Assembly: GCA_949372635.1 (NCBI GenBank) | Contig: CASIAB010000002.1 | Location: 62,001 to 126,000, forward strand | From: an uncultured Pseudomonadales bacterium | Lineage (GTDB): Bacteria; Pseudomonadota; Gammaproteobacteria; Pseudomonadales; Pseudohongiellaceae | DNA: 64,000 nt | Reading direction: 5' to 3' | In this document: one piece after another, positions 36,434 to 44,848 of the stretch | How the letters are laid out: each line of letters opens with the position of its first letter | How positions within the stretch are numbered: position 1 is the first letter of the stretch | Position numbers and translations under genes: made by a program | The notes under the pieces: model-generated | The model's input: only the letters and a program-made list of their open reading frames with translations | What the model was told of the DNA's origin: nothing | The model's database searches: none

Positions 36434-38196
36434 CAATCCGGTAGCGCAAAAATATTCATCGAGCTGCCATTACGCGGACGACTAAGTTCCGGTGTGAGCT
36501 CTCTGGGCAGGCTGCCCGACCAACTTGCACCGCCGGTACCGACCGGCATGGCAATGTACTGTTTGCCATCGACACTGTAACTGATAGGAAATCCCTGATT
36601 CGATGTGGCGAGGCGAACCTGCCACAGCAGCTTTCCATTCTCAGCGTCCAGCGCCGACATGGTGCGGTTCCAGTCTCCGATAAAAACGAGTCCGCCTGCG
36701 GTAGTAAGTGCTGCCGTATTAAATGGAGCTCTTGTTCTGTAACGCCACTTTACTTCGCCGCTGGGAATATTTAGTGCAAGCACCTCTCCTAAATTCCCAT
36801 CGGATTCTGGGTGATGATAATTGACACGCCGCACTGGACCCGTGCCTCCGCCACCTATCTGTCTTTCTGTGGGACCAAAAGTAGCAAGCTCGCAGTTAAG
36901 CGTGATCGGAATATACATAGCACTAGTGTTTGGCGAATATGCCATTGCGCGCCAGCTTTTGAAACCTGAAGTGCTCGGGCACATGTTTAGCTCCTCACCG
37001 ATGCGCGGAATCATACCGTCGCGATAACTAATTTTCCCGGTGATAGGGTCAAGGTTGACGATGGTCTGGTAACCGATGTCGGTACCCTTGATGAACTCGC
37101 CCGTCTCCCGGTCCAGTTGCCACAGAATGCCTAGCTTGCCCATCTTGAACAGAGATTTTCTACCATCGACATCAATAAGAATATTCTCGAACACCTCATC
37201 CATGTCATGTGTCTCGCCAGGCAGGTGTTGAAAATACCAGGCCATTTGTCCGTTATCTGGATTCAATGCCAGTGTAGAGTTGGTGTAGAGCGCATCGCCG
37301 TCGCTACCGCGTACTGCTCTTGCCCAAGGTTTGGCCTGTGACGTACCCCAATAGATCAGATTTGCTGCAGGGTCATAGGAACCCGCGACCCAGGCATCGC
37401 TGCCCGCTCGAAATCTAAGGGGTAGATCGCCCCAGGTATCGCCGCCCGGATCTTCGGGCCGGGCGACAGTCGACGTGCGCCACGTCTCCTCGCCCGTAGC
37501 TGGATCATGACCGGTGATGAAACAGACGTCTTCCTTGTAGCGATCGCAGCCTGTAATGCCAGTCACCAAAGTACCATTGGCGACGATGGGGCCCGCGGTA
37601 TAGAAATAACCAAGCGTAGGATCAGCAACCTGCGTCTCCCAGACTAACAGACCACTGCGCGCATCGATTGCCCGGATACTCGCGGTCTCCGTGGCTGCAT
37701 AGATCATGTCGCCGTAGAGCGCGATATTCTTCTGTACACCTCTGCCGACGCCTGCGAAGGCACCCGGTGGTAATACGGCGGCTCGAGTACCCTCTCCGGA
37801 ATTGATGAATTCTTCGGTAGGGAGCGCGGGACGGTATTCCCAAAGCAAATCGCCGTTTACCGCATCCAGCGCCTGAATTACGCCTCTAGCCGATGGGATG
37901 AACATGACGCCATCGTGAATTAACGGCGCTGCCTGCACCGCACCCGTATCGTCTAGGGCAAAGGACCATTTGAGCTGGAGTTGATTAACATTGTCGGCGT
38001 TGATTTGATCAAGGGGGCTATAACCCCACGCTGCGGGCGTGCCGCGCCAGCTCAGCCACTCACCAGCAGGTGGGCTGATTAACATCTCGTCGGTAACAGC
38101 GGTGAAGTCTTCGACTTGCGCCATAGCAAACGAAGTCGATAACAGTAGGGACAGCAGTAGCAAGATAGAGTAAGGCTTAGCCGTGCTTAGTATCAT
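36433..38196 (-). CDS. PQQ-dependent dehydrogenase (quinoprotein), second copy
   Basis: 587 residues from the ATG at 38196; a TTG at 38229 would add eleven. A Sec signal ends at AMAQV. Propeller features: WLSWRGTPAAWGYSPLDQI, DAVNGDLLWEYR, DARSGLLVWETQ, DPATGEETWR and DRETGEFIKG. Two Cys occur in GITGCDRYKEDVCFITGHD, and THDMDEVFENILID carries the candidate catalytic Asp (the Trp seen in the first copy's HWDLD is replaced). The operon partner is the cytochrome c gene that starts on its stop codon. Substrate is likely an alcohol, aldehyde or related compound. Confidence 0.88.
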   Translation of the reverse strand: MILSTAKPYSILLLLSLLLSTSFAMAQVEDFTAVTDEMLISPPAGEWLSWRGTPAAWGYSPLDQINADNVNQLQLKWSFALDDTGAVQAAPLIHDGVMFIPSARGVIQALDAVNGDLLWEYRPALPTEEFINSGEGTRAAVLPPGAFAGVGRGVQKNIALYGDMIYAATETASIRAIDARSGLLVWETQVADPTLGYFYTAGPIVANGTLVTGITGCDRYKEDVCFITGHDPATGEETWRTSTVARPEDPGGDTWGDLPLRFRAGSDAWVAGSYDPAANLIYWGTSQAKPWARAVRGSDGDALYTNSTLALNPDNGQMAWYFQHLPGETHDMDEVFENILIDVDGRKSLFKMGKLGILWQLDRETGEFIKGTDIGYQTIVNLDPITGKISYRDGMIPRIGEELNMCPSTSGFKSWRAMAYSPNTSAMYIPITLNCELATFGPTERQIGGGGTGPVRRVNYHHPESDGNLGEVLALNIPSGEVKWRYRTRAPFNTAALTTAGGLVFIGDWNRTMSALDAENGKLLWQVRLATSNQGFPISYSVDGKQYIAMPVGTGGASWSGSLPRELTPELSRPRNGSSMNIFALPD

Positions 38197-38517
38197 TACA
38201 ATGAACCTGGTATTTTTTATTGTGAGCAAATAGTCACTTTATTTACTCGACTTGTCCAACACATTGTCGACTAAACGGCTAAGAACTGCCCATCATGCCT
38301 CTATCATCATGCTCGAGTACACGGCAGTAGCCATTTCCGCAACATCTGAGCATCAGCCCCCTGTTTGTGAACAAAAATGTCAGCAATCGGATCTAGTCCA
38401 TCCAAGGCTCCCAAACAGCAATTTGATAGATTAGCTGCTAACGCCCAAGTATTAGCTGGTACAAAATTAGGAGCACTACTCATGGCGATGAAGGCAACAA
38501 AGCTGAATTCGAAAGCA

Positions 38518-38818
38518 ATGGCATCAGTTGGCTGGACTGGCGGAATCGCCCGACTCGGATGCAGTGCGCGCGTATGCGAATCGCAAGACTCTAGCACTGT
38601 ATGATATTGAGGTGCGGCTAAATCATCAGCGCAGTCATGCAGAAGGCTTTGAGGACTGCAAGAGCAAGAGTAAATTCGTGGAGGTGATCGAGAGAAATAT
38701 CACACTGTGAGGCGACCTAACTGATGCGCAGAGCATATGCCTGATGGAGATCGCCGATCACTGCCCTGTGCACCTGACAACGGAAAACGCTCCTAAGATC
38801 GTAACCAAACAAGTCTAG
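38518..38818 (+). pseudogene. OsmC family remnant with internal deletion and stop
   Basis: A start-like MASVGWTGGI at 38518 is followed, in another frame, by RAYANRKTLALYDIEVRLNH, SHAEGFEDC, FVEVIERNITL, then an in-frame TGA (38708-38710), then GDLTDAQSICLMEIADHCPVH and TAG at 38816. These are the C-terminal two thirds of an OsmC protein, including the CPVH block, while about 45 residues after the N-terminal strand are missing. The first conserved cysteine (in the GACTS region) is lost. It should be non-functional. OsmC proteins reduce organic peroxides. Its stop overlaps the convergent glycosylase stop by two bases. Confidence 0.75.
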
Positions 38819-39513
38819 GCTTCCCACTCTTGCAAATAGTTTTCGCCGACGGAGCAGGCGGCGATGCGACTTAGATGGCTAAAAGGTAAGCCCGTTTCTT
38901 CGTGCCATTCGTTGAACTGGGCCTGCACCTTCTTCAAGTCCCGCTGACTCGTCGGTTGCTCTGCTATTTCTAATCCGCTGCCGCGCAAGGTCACCACTAC
39001 GTCTTTGGATAGTATGAAACAGTCCTTGCCGGCTCGGCGCAGAAACCACAACGCACTTTGTCCGCCGAGTCGCGAACCATGTTTTTTCAGGTGGGCCATC
39101 AGGCCAATCTGATCCGAGGCGGGCCACTGCGAGATGAACTTACCGAAGCCACCATGCTTGCGCGACTCTTCCTGCACGAAAAATACGTTCTCCTGCAGGG
39201 CCTTAATCTTCTGCCAGTTCCGCACAACGCGTCTGTCGCTAACATAGGCTTCCCATTGCTCGGCCGAAAGATAACCGAGCTTCATCGGATCGAAACCAAA
39301 AAAGGCCTCCTCAAATTCCGGCCACTTGTTCTCGATCACCTTCCAGCTAAAGCCCGCCTGATTGATGCATTTCGTCATCATGGCGAGATAGCGATCGTCG
39401 CCCAATGCGATTAAATTTTTCTTACTCGCGACCTTAGGCAGTAACTTCTTCAATGCCGCACCGCCACCTTTGCGGTGCTCAGCACGTTCCTTGATTTTCT
39501 CAAATTTTGCCAT
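38815..39513 (-). CDS. DNA-3-methyladenine glycosylase I family protein
   Basis: 232 residues. The glycosylase I fold is seen from residue 40 on: DDRYLAMMTKCINQAGFSWKVIENKWPEFEEAFFGFDP is the family entry, RRVVRNWQKIKALQENVFFV follows, and GLMAHLKKHGSRLGGQSALWFLRRAGKDCFILSKDVV includes the helix-hairpin-helix region. Known members remove 3-methyladenine from alkylated DNA. The N-terminal zinc snap of E. coli Tag is absent, as in a branch of longer homologs, so the exact lesion is uncertain. It converges on the OsmC remnant. Confidence 0.75.
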   Translation of the reverse strand: MAKFEKIKERAEHRKGGGAALKKLLPKVASKKNLIALGDDRYLAMMTKCINQAGFSWKVIENKWPEFEEAFFGFDPMKLGYLSAEQWEAYVSDRRVVRNWQKIKALQENVFFVQEESRKHGGFGKFISQWPASDQIGLMAHLKKHGSRLGGQSALWFLRRAGKDCFILSKDVVVTLRGSGLEIAEQPTSQRDLKKVQAQFNEWHEETGLPFSHLSRIAACSVGENYLQEWEA

Positions 39514-39535
39514 GGATTTTTCTTAATCTGTCTAG

Positions 39536-39691
39536 CTATTTATTACGCGCTACTAACAGGGTGAAATCACTACTAATCTCGCCACTGCCTAACAGCCGTT
39601 GCTCCTGCGCAAACAAATTACGCAGGATTTTTTCCCCTTCATCCGAATCTGAAAGGTTTCCAGCGATGTAACACTCAGCATGAGACTTTTC
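39536..39691 (-). pseudogene. C-terminal gene fragment of unknown family
   Basis: A 51-codon open stretch on the minus strand reads like the end of a protein: HAECYIAGNLSDSDEGEKI, LRNLFAQEQRLLGSGEISSD and FTLLVARNK before TAG. It has no start codon signal, and a TGA lies just upstream in the frame. The ending looks like that of SAM-dependent methyltransferases, but this is weak. It fills the gap between the nitrile hydratase operon and the glycosylase, so it may be the scar of a lost gene. Confidence 0.4.
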
Positions 39692-39724
39692 TCAAAGGCT
39701 CAACTCGCGTTTTGACAGTTACCG

Positions 39725-40075
39725 TCAGGAATTTTCTCCTGCAGAGAGTTCGATCGGTTTTCCGTGGGGTGTGTTTAGATAGGCGACTGTCCACTGTGAT
39801 TTTCGTCTCAACAATTCTTCTTCATTGGAGAGGTTCTTCTGCTGCGAAATCGTCTCTAGTGCGACTAACCAATGTTGGTAATAGGTATTGCCGAGGTCGG
39901 GGTCGCCGCCGGCTTGTGCTAGCGCAATCTGTTCGTTCAGCACCCCCGCCCATTCTTGCCAGCTGAACAATTCCTGCTCATGCAGAGCAATCACTAAAGC
40001 AAAGGCCTGCGCCTCCCAGGGCTCATTGAACACTGGTCCCTGATCGTCTTGCGGTTGATGGGGGAACTTCTGCAT
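39725..40075 (-). CDS. Nitrile hydratase accessory protein (P14K/activator type)
   Basis: 116 residues from ATG 40075, which shares one base with the beta-subunit stop (TAATG); a longer start at 40108 lies within the beta gene and is unlikely. The sequence GPVFNEPWEAQAFALVIALHEQELFSWQEW is the family hallmark and mirrors the N-terminus of the beta subunit, followed by TYYQHWLVALE. In known systems this small protein carries the alpha subunit and helps insert cobalt and oxidise its cysteines. Position as third gene after alpha and beta is usual. Confidence 0.88.
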   Translation of the reverse strand: MQKFPHQPQDDQGPVFNEPWEAQAFALVIALHEQELFSWQEWAGVLNEQIALAQAGGDPDLGNTYYQHWLVALETISQQKNLSNEEELLRRKSQWTVAYLNTPHGKPIELSAGENS

Positions 40076-40743
40076 TAGTTTGCAGCCACTGCTAGATAGG
40101 GTTCCCAAAGGTCGACAAGCACTTCAGTGCTTGCAGAATGGGAGCCCCAGAGATCGCAGCCACTGAAGGTAACTCTATAAAGGTGTTTGCCTTCATGAAC
40201 ACCCTGCGAGTTGCTATCGGGAAAGCTATGGCAGCCTAGCTGTGCTGCCACGATGCCGATCACGCCTTGCGTATATTTCGGTGCTCTCGTGTGACCCGCG
40301 GTCACGCTAGCTTTAACTAAGACACTATCGCCGATACAGAACAGCGCCTCGCTATCCGTCTCCATAGTGCTAGGCGTGCCGGAAGCAAGTATCTTCTCGG
40401 CAACGTTTGGTTTTGGTGCCGAAAGTCTTCCCTCGGTTTGCGATGGAATATTCGCCGCCAAAATTAATTCTTCGGCATCCACCAAACCCTTTTCGAGCAA
40501 CAGCGTCTCTAGGCCTTCGAGCCAGTTCTCGTAATAGCTATTTCGAACATAGACAAGAGGATCCTGACGCTCTCGCGCACGGCGCGACTCATCGATATTC
40601 CACTTGCCTAACATGCCAGTAGCTAGCGTGAGAGCAAAAACACGACGCTCCCAATCAGCATGGAACACCGGCTCCTGCGATTCGGGCTCGGGATTTATCG
40701 GGCCCATTTCCAACTGACCGCCTAGATCGTGACCACCTTTCAC
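40075..40743 (-). CDS. nthB: Nitrile hydratase beta subunit
   Basis: 222 residues from a GTG start overlapping the alpha stop by four bases (GTGA). It opens with [16 protein letters not shown] and [20 protein letters not shown], both usual for the beta subunit, then [17 protein letters not shown]. The C-terminal SH3-like domain has [32 protein letters not shown] and ends near WEPYLA. This subunit covers the metal site of alpha in the cytoplasmic heterodimer that turns nitriles into amides. Confidence 0.92.
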   Translation of the reverse strand: MKGGHDLGGQLEMGPINPEPESQEPVFHADWERRVFALTLATGMLGKWNIDESRRARERQDPLVYVRNSYYENWLEGLETLLLEKGLVDAEELILAANIPSQTEGRLSAPKPNVAEKILASGTPSTMETDSEALFCIGDSVLVKASVTAGHTRAPKYTQGVIGIVAAQLGCHSFPDSNSQGVHEGKHLYRVTFSGCDLWGSHSASTEVLVDLWEPYLAVAAN

Positions 40744-41378
40744 TTGTCACCCTCACCTTTTTGTTGGGGAGAACGTGCTAGCTCCACTCCTATCATGGAG
40801 TTGCGACTCACTAGTTGCTGTAGATCTTGTTCGCTCCAACTCTCTGTTCCTGCCGGACGCTGGGGCAAAACTAGGTAGCGCATTTCGGACGTGGAATCCC
40901 AGGTTTTGATGAGCGATTTCTCGCCCAACTCTGTACCAAATTCTTTTAGCACGGCGCGGGGATCACTCACGGCCCGTGATCGATACGGTGCCGACTTGTA
41001 CCAGGCCGGGGGCAAACCTAACACTGTCCATGGGTAGCAGGAGCAGAGAGTGCACACAACAAGGTTGTGCACGTCACTTGTATTTTCAACCACTTCTAAG
41101 TGTTCCCCCTGACGCCCACAGTAACCAAGACGCGCTACTACCTCTGTCGCATCAGCCATCAGTGCCTGCTTAAACTCAGGATCTGTCCATGCTTTCGCGA
41201 CTACGTGTGCGCCGTTGCGTGGTCCAACCTTGTGCTCGTATGTTTCGATGATGCTGTTGAGCGTTTCTGGTTTCACCAAGCCCTTCTCTACTAACAGACT
41301 CTCAAGAGCCTTCACCCGAAGCTCAAGGTCCGAGGGTGGCTCGGTGTGTTCATGATCGTGGTGATGATCGTGTGGCAT
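40740..41378 (-). CDS. nthA: Nitrile hydratase alpha subunit, cobalt type
   Basis: 212 residues. The metal site [10 protein letters not shown] is complete: three cysteines with Thr after the first, which is the cobalt-type form (iron-type enzymes have Ser there). The two outer cysteines (CSC) are normally oxidised to sulfinic and sulfenic acid. The N-terminus HDHHHDHEH is unusually rich in histidine and could help gather cobalt. Downstream [17 protein letters not shown] and [16 protein letters not shown] are normal for the family. First gene of the alpha-beta-accessory operon; no amidase adjoins it. Confidence 0.93.
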   Translation of the reverse strand: MPHDHHHDHEHTEPPSDLELRVKALESLLVEKGLVKPETLNSIIETYEHKVGPRNGAHVVAKAWTDPEFKQALMADATEVVARLGYCGRQGEHLEVVENTSDVHNLVVCTLCSCYPWTVLGLPPAWYKSAPYRSRAVSDPRAVLKEFGTELGEKSLIKTWDSTSEMRYLVLPQRPAGTESWSEQDLQQLVSRNSMIGVELARSPQQKGEGDK

Positions 41379-41426
41379 GCTTTTACTCCTACTTTCTGCT
41401 ATCTACTATCCAAGCTCTTACTCTAT

Positions 41427-41986
41427 TTACTGAGTTGGTCCCTGAATAAAGCTCAGCTGCGCATCGACGTATTTGGAATTTGCTACTTCGCTAACAAAGG
41501 ATTTCTTGGTCTCGAAGGGGACATCGATCAATAACATATTCGTCACCCAACCCGGTAGCGCCGAACCCGGATCGATGTGGCCTGGTTGCTTATAAGGACA
41601 GAAGCGTCCGCTTGTGGAGCGAAATTTCAGCTGGCCACTGCCTTCGTCAGGCGCAGCCTTCCGCGCACCTCATCCATACTGCCCGCAGTAGCTACGCTAT
41701 TCATCTCCACCTCAAAACTCGCAGCATCTTGCGTCCGCTTAACCTGCGCAACTACATTACGATCCTTCATCGGGAACGGCATATCGTTGCGGGTAAACAC
41801 GAGAGACTCTGAGTCGCTGAGGCGTTCAACCAGATAAGATTCGACGCAACTATCAGCCCAATCCGTGCAGGCTGGCGAGCCCTTTACCGAGCGGGGGCAC
41901 ACCTGTATGCCGTCCTTATCCTGATGTAACTCCCAGCCTTGTCCATCTGCCGCAAAAAGACAGCTGGATGCGCACATTGTTAACAT
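41427..41986 (-). pseudogene. START-domain protein gene with a one-base deletion
   Basis: Frame 1 from ATG 41986 encodes a signal-like start and the START entry GWELHQDKDGIQV, then SDSESLVFTRNDMPFPMKDRNVVAQV and RLRLTKAVAS before TGA. In the next frame the same protein goes on: EFRSTSGRF, HIDPGSALPGWVTNMLLIDVPFETKKSF and a TAA at 41427. Comparing expected SWEF with the bases (AGCTGAAATTT) shows one base lost near 41632. The frame also extends upstream of 41986 to ATC codons at 42014-42019 that sit just behind a good AGGAG, as if the original ATG had changed. START proteins bind lipids or hydrophobic ligands. Likely inactive. Confidence 0.75.
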
Positions 41987-42180
41987 GATGGATAACCTGA
42001 TTAACCGTTGAGTGATGATGTTCTCTCCTAGAGTGGGTAGATTAGTAATCCACTAACAAGACTGAACCTAGACACTTTAGACATAATTTCCACTAGCATA
42101 CGGCAGTTGCCTGCCTTGTAGTAGCTCTCTCGCTTTGAGACTATGAAGGCCTACATCAACTTATTGATAAGGAATGTCAC

Positions 42181-43005
42181 ATGAGTTACAACGAGGTAGT
42201 GATGATTGCCGTCGCGCCGAATGGTGCCAGAAAAACGCAGCAGGATCACCCTCAGTTGCCTATCAGCCCGAAGGAGATTGCTCACACTGCGGCCGCCTGT
42301 CTAGATGCCGGGGCATGTATGCTTCATCTGCATGTTCGTGATGACAACCTTGGACACAGTCTCGATGCACAGCACTATATAGAGACTATTCACACGATTC
42401 GCCAGCAAGTCGGTGATGAGCTCATCATCCAAGTTACGACGGAGGCGGTGGGGATCTATAACAGAGAACAGCAGATTCAAACAGTTGTTGATGTTCGCCC
42501 CGAAGCGGTATCACTCGCAATTCGAGAGTTGAGCCCTGCTGGAGCAGATGAAAAAATCTCCGCAGAATTCTTCAGCTTCTTACAGCGAGAACACATCGCG
42601 CCCCAGTATATACTCTATGACAAAGAAGACATTCTACATTTTAGAGAGTTATTGGCACGAGGGATAATACCGGATGAAAATATTTCTGTATTATTAGTAT
42701 TAGGTCGCTATGCTGAAAACCAACAATCAGATGCAGGAGATCTTGCCCCTCTTCTCTCCTTCCTTCCGGACGTCCGGAATTGGTCACTCTGCGCATTCGG
42801 CGCCAGCGAGGCCGAATGTATGCGCCAGGCAATGCAACGCGGTGGACATTGCCGTGTTGGCTTCGAAAATAACCTGTTGATGTCAGACGGCAGCCAGGCC
42901 GCGGATAATGCAGCACTCGTTAAGGTGGTCGAAGAGAGTGCGCTATTATTTGATCTTACTATTGCGAAGGCGAATGACGCTCGAAGATTGCTAGGTATGT
43001 ACTGA
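42181..43005 (+). CDS. Beta-keto acid cleavage enzyme (BKACE, DUF849) family protein
   Basis: 274 residues; AAGGA lies 8 bases before the ATG. The BKACE TIM barrel is clear: VMIAVAPNGARK, then LPISPKEIAHTAAACLDAGACMLHLHVRD with the two zinc-binding His, VQVTTEA-like strand IIQVTTEAVG, and the late GGHCRVGFENNLLM with the conserved Glu. These enzymes condense a beta-keto acid with acetyl-CoA, giving an acyl-CoA and acetoacetate (the first known member acts in lysine fermentation). Substrate here is open. It lies upstream of, and convergent with, the ChrR/sigma locus. Confidence 0.88.
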   Translation: MSYNEVVMIAVAPNGARKTQQDHPQLPISPKEIAHTAAACLDAGACMLHLHVRDDNLGHSLDAQHYIETIHTIRQQVGDELIIQVTTEAVGIYNREQQIQTVVDVRPEAVSLAIRELSPAGADEKISAEFFSFLQREHIAPQYILYDKEDILHFRELLARGIIPDENISVLLVLGRYAENQQSDAGDLAPLLSFLPDVRNWSLCAFGASEAECMRQAMQRGGHCRVGFENNLLMSDGSQAADNAALVKVVEESALLFDLTIAKANDARRLLGMY

Positions 43006-43273
43006 AATTTTTTATATTTGGCTTACTATTTTGGAAACTTCTATAGTTGTTCAAGAACCTTTGTTACCAGCAGTATTGAAGAGGTAGTAGCTAGAATTGA
43101 CGGACGAAGAAACGGAAGCCAGACGCAGCAGTAATAAGTAGAGTTGGCACCTGAACGCGGGAATCTAGAGATGATTCCGGCGGGGTTGCACGATAGGGCA
43201 TGGACTATTTAGCCATGTGCTAGCGCAGATTTAATGCTATGAATATCGACGCGCAACGAAAGAATGAGGAGTG

Positions 43274-43709
43274 TTAGGCTATCCTAGAAGTAGCCTTATT
43301 AAACTTGTAGCGATTGACAGGATTCATCAACCTGGACAAACCTTCGGTAAACTTCAATGGGCTATCCAGCACAGCAAAACAGAGACAACCTTCTTTGGAG
43401 CGCGGCTGATGATTGTGTTGCGCGTCTCGAATGATGAAGTCCGAAGTCTTATACTCACCTAACTCGTCCTCAAAACTGCCATCCAAAACCAGAGTTGATT
43501 CACTCCCCTGATGGGTATGCACAGGGACTTCGCACCCGGGGGCCATATAGATAAATTCACATAGAGTCTCATTGTCGAGAAATAGTTGTGCCTCGCTAAT
43601 ACCACCCGCCACCTTCTTCCATTTCAGTCCCTGCAATACCGCTTTCGCTAGAACCTTAGGAAGCCTGATGCTGTGATTTAGTACATCGATGTCTACCTCA
43701 ACCAGCTCC
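43274..43709 (-). pseudogene. Cut-off cupin sensor domain of a ChrR-type anti-sigma factor
   Basis: This is the 3' part of the gene that starts at 43992, now out of frame. The peptide reads EELVEVDIDVLNHSIRLPKV, LKWKKVAGGISEAQLF, then the cupin core VPVHTHQGSESTLVLDGSFEDELGEYKTSDFIIRD and ends RYKFNKATSRIA. In ChrR this C-terminal domain senses singlet oxygen or organic peroxide and leads to release of the sigma factor. A TTG at 43636 could start it alone, but no ribosome site is seen. Deleting 11 bases at 43710-43731 restores one frame with the upstream part. Confidence 0.75.
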
Positions 43710-43992
43710 TCGATCTGCTCCCAATCTGCTCAGACTTTGTCTGCGGCAACTTCACGATGCTTGCCACCATAATTGAATGGTCAGCTTCGATAGATTGATC
43801 AGTTTGCAAGCCATCGCCATGGTCAACCCAAGAGGATACCGCGAAAGATTGCAGCTCTTTGGCCTTAGCACTACATGCATTACACAGCTCCATGTGGGCC
43901 GAAATGACCACGCTTTTCCCAGTAACCAGATCGCCTTGAACAAACTGATTTAATAATTCGGTGGATGGGTGCAATTTAACTTCAGTATTCAT
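43693..43992 (-). CDS. ChrR-type anti-sigma factor, zinc-binding inhibitor domain (truncated)
   Basis: 99 residues. ELLNQFVQGDLVTGKSVVISAHMELCNACSAK has the ChrR start and the HxxxCxxC zinc-binding motif (His and two Cys). A frame shift caused by an 11-base tandem duplication replaces the tail by IGSRSRSWLR and a stop. In Rhodobacter sphaeroides ChrR the zinc-binding N-terminal domain is enough to hold the sigma factor, and the C-terminal cupin domain is required for release. By that model this short form would inhibit but not respond. It starts 75 bases after the sigma gene on the same strand. Confidence 0.75.
   Translation of the reverse strand: MNTEVKLHPSTELLNQFVQGDLVTGKSVVISAHMELCNACSAKAKELQSFAVSSWVDHGDGLQTDQSIEADHSIMVASIVKLPQTKSEQIGSRSRSWLR
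43710..43731. repeat. 11-base imperfect tandem duplication that breaks the anti-sigma gene
   Basis: On the + strand TCGATCTGCTC (43710-43720) and CCAATCTGCTC (43721-43731) match at 9 of 11 positions. Taking one copy out restores the frame through TKSEQIEELVEVD. Confidence 0.8.
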
Positions 43993-44067
43993 GGTTTCTC
44001 TCTTTCACCAATTTTTCAACAACTAAGTAAGCAGCCCTTGCTGCTATGCCAGAATTCGAGGATTCGC

Positions 44068-44664
44068 TCACTCGTTGACCCCTATCAAATTTCGGAGTTT
44101 CGCCACTCCCAGACGCAGGCGCGATTTCAGAGTGCCCAAAGGAATCTGCAGATGCGCAGCCGCTTCTTCGTGAGTGCGATCCTTAATATAAATTTGTTCA
44201 ACCACTGCTCGCTGCGGGTCAGGAAGCTGATCGAAATAGCCTTCGATCAGACTGAGTTCAACTTGTTGCCCACCTATATCTTCGTGAACCATAGTGAGCT
44301 CAGCGCCAGACTCGGGCGGCCAGATGTCGTCGGCGCTAATGCAGTTGGGTTGACGTTTCTGCTTACGCAACATATCAAAGCAGCGGTTGCGACTGAGCGT
44401 GAAGATCCAGCCCTTTGCCGAACCCTTGTCTAGGTCATAAAGCGGCGCTTTCTGCCAGACATTCAGCATTGATTCTTGGATAAGATCGTTGGCCAGCTGT
44501 TCGTTACGCGTGAGCTTCATACCCAATGCGAAAATCTTCTTCGCAAATCGTTTGAACAATTGATTGAACGCGTCGACATTTTGACTATTACCTACTGCAA
44601 TGAGCAGGGCTTCATCAGATACATTTGTATCTTCGGCGTCCGGACTTGGCGAGGAGGTGTTCAT
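44068..44664 (-). CDS. ECF RNA polymerase sigma factor, RpoE/ECF11 (ChrR-controlled) type
   Basis: 198 residues from ATG 44664. Earlier in-frame starts at 44769 and 44733 lie inside or at the predicted promoter and are unlikely. Region 2 has AFNQLFKRFAKKIFALGMKL, NDLIQESMLNVWQKAP and GWIFTLSRNRCFDMLRKQKR; region 4 has LPDPQRAVVEQIYIKDRTHEEAAAHLQIPLGTLKSRL, the DNA-binding helix-turn-helix. ECF11 factors respond to singlet oxygen or organic hydroperoxides. Its neighbour encodes the matching ChrR-type anti-sigma factor, which is broken. The gene probably controls itself through the TGATCC promoter upstream. Confidence 0.88.
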   Translation of the reverse strand: MNTSSPSPDAEDTNVSDEALLIAVGNSQNVDAFNQLFKRFAKKIFALGMKLTRNEQLANDLIQESMLNVWQKAPLYDLDKGSAKGWIFTLSRNRCFDMLRKQKRQPNCISADDIWPPESGAELTMVHEDIGGQQVELSLIEGYFDQLPDPQRAVVEQIYIKDRTHEEAAAHLQIPLGTLKSRLRLGVAKLRNLIGVNE

Positions 44665-44739
44665 TGAGGCAAGTCTAACAGCTAGAGCTACTTCATTGTT
44701 ACCAACATCTCGTTTCGCGTAATTTCTATACATAAAGCC

Positions 44740-44768
44740 TGTTACGCATTTGATATAGGAGTGGATCA
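44740..44768 (-). promoter_or_regulatory. Predicted self-regulated ECF11 promoter (TGATCC-N18-TAACA)
   Basis: On the minus strand TGATCC (44768-44763), an 18-base spacer and TAACA (44744-44740) lie 76 bases before the chosen sigma start. The known RpoE/ChrR promoter pattern in Rhodobacter is TGATCC-N18-TAAGA; the match is 6/6 and 4/5. Confidence 0.6.
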
Positions 44769-44848
44769 CTAAAGAGGTAATAAAGGCCGTAATTCGGGGA
44801 AAACTCTTGATTTACCAGATAATAGACGGGTTCTACGAGCGAAATCGG

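Noticed and set aside
44665-44769. Longer N-terminus of the sigma factor from 44769 or 44733
   Set aside because: The predicted promoter overlaps these starts, and region 2 alignment does not need them.
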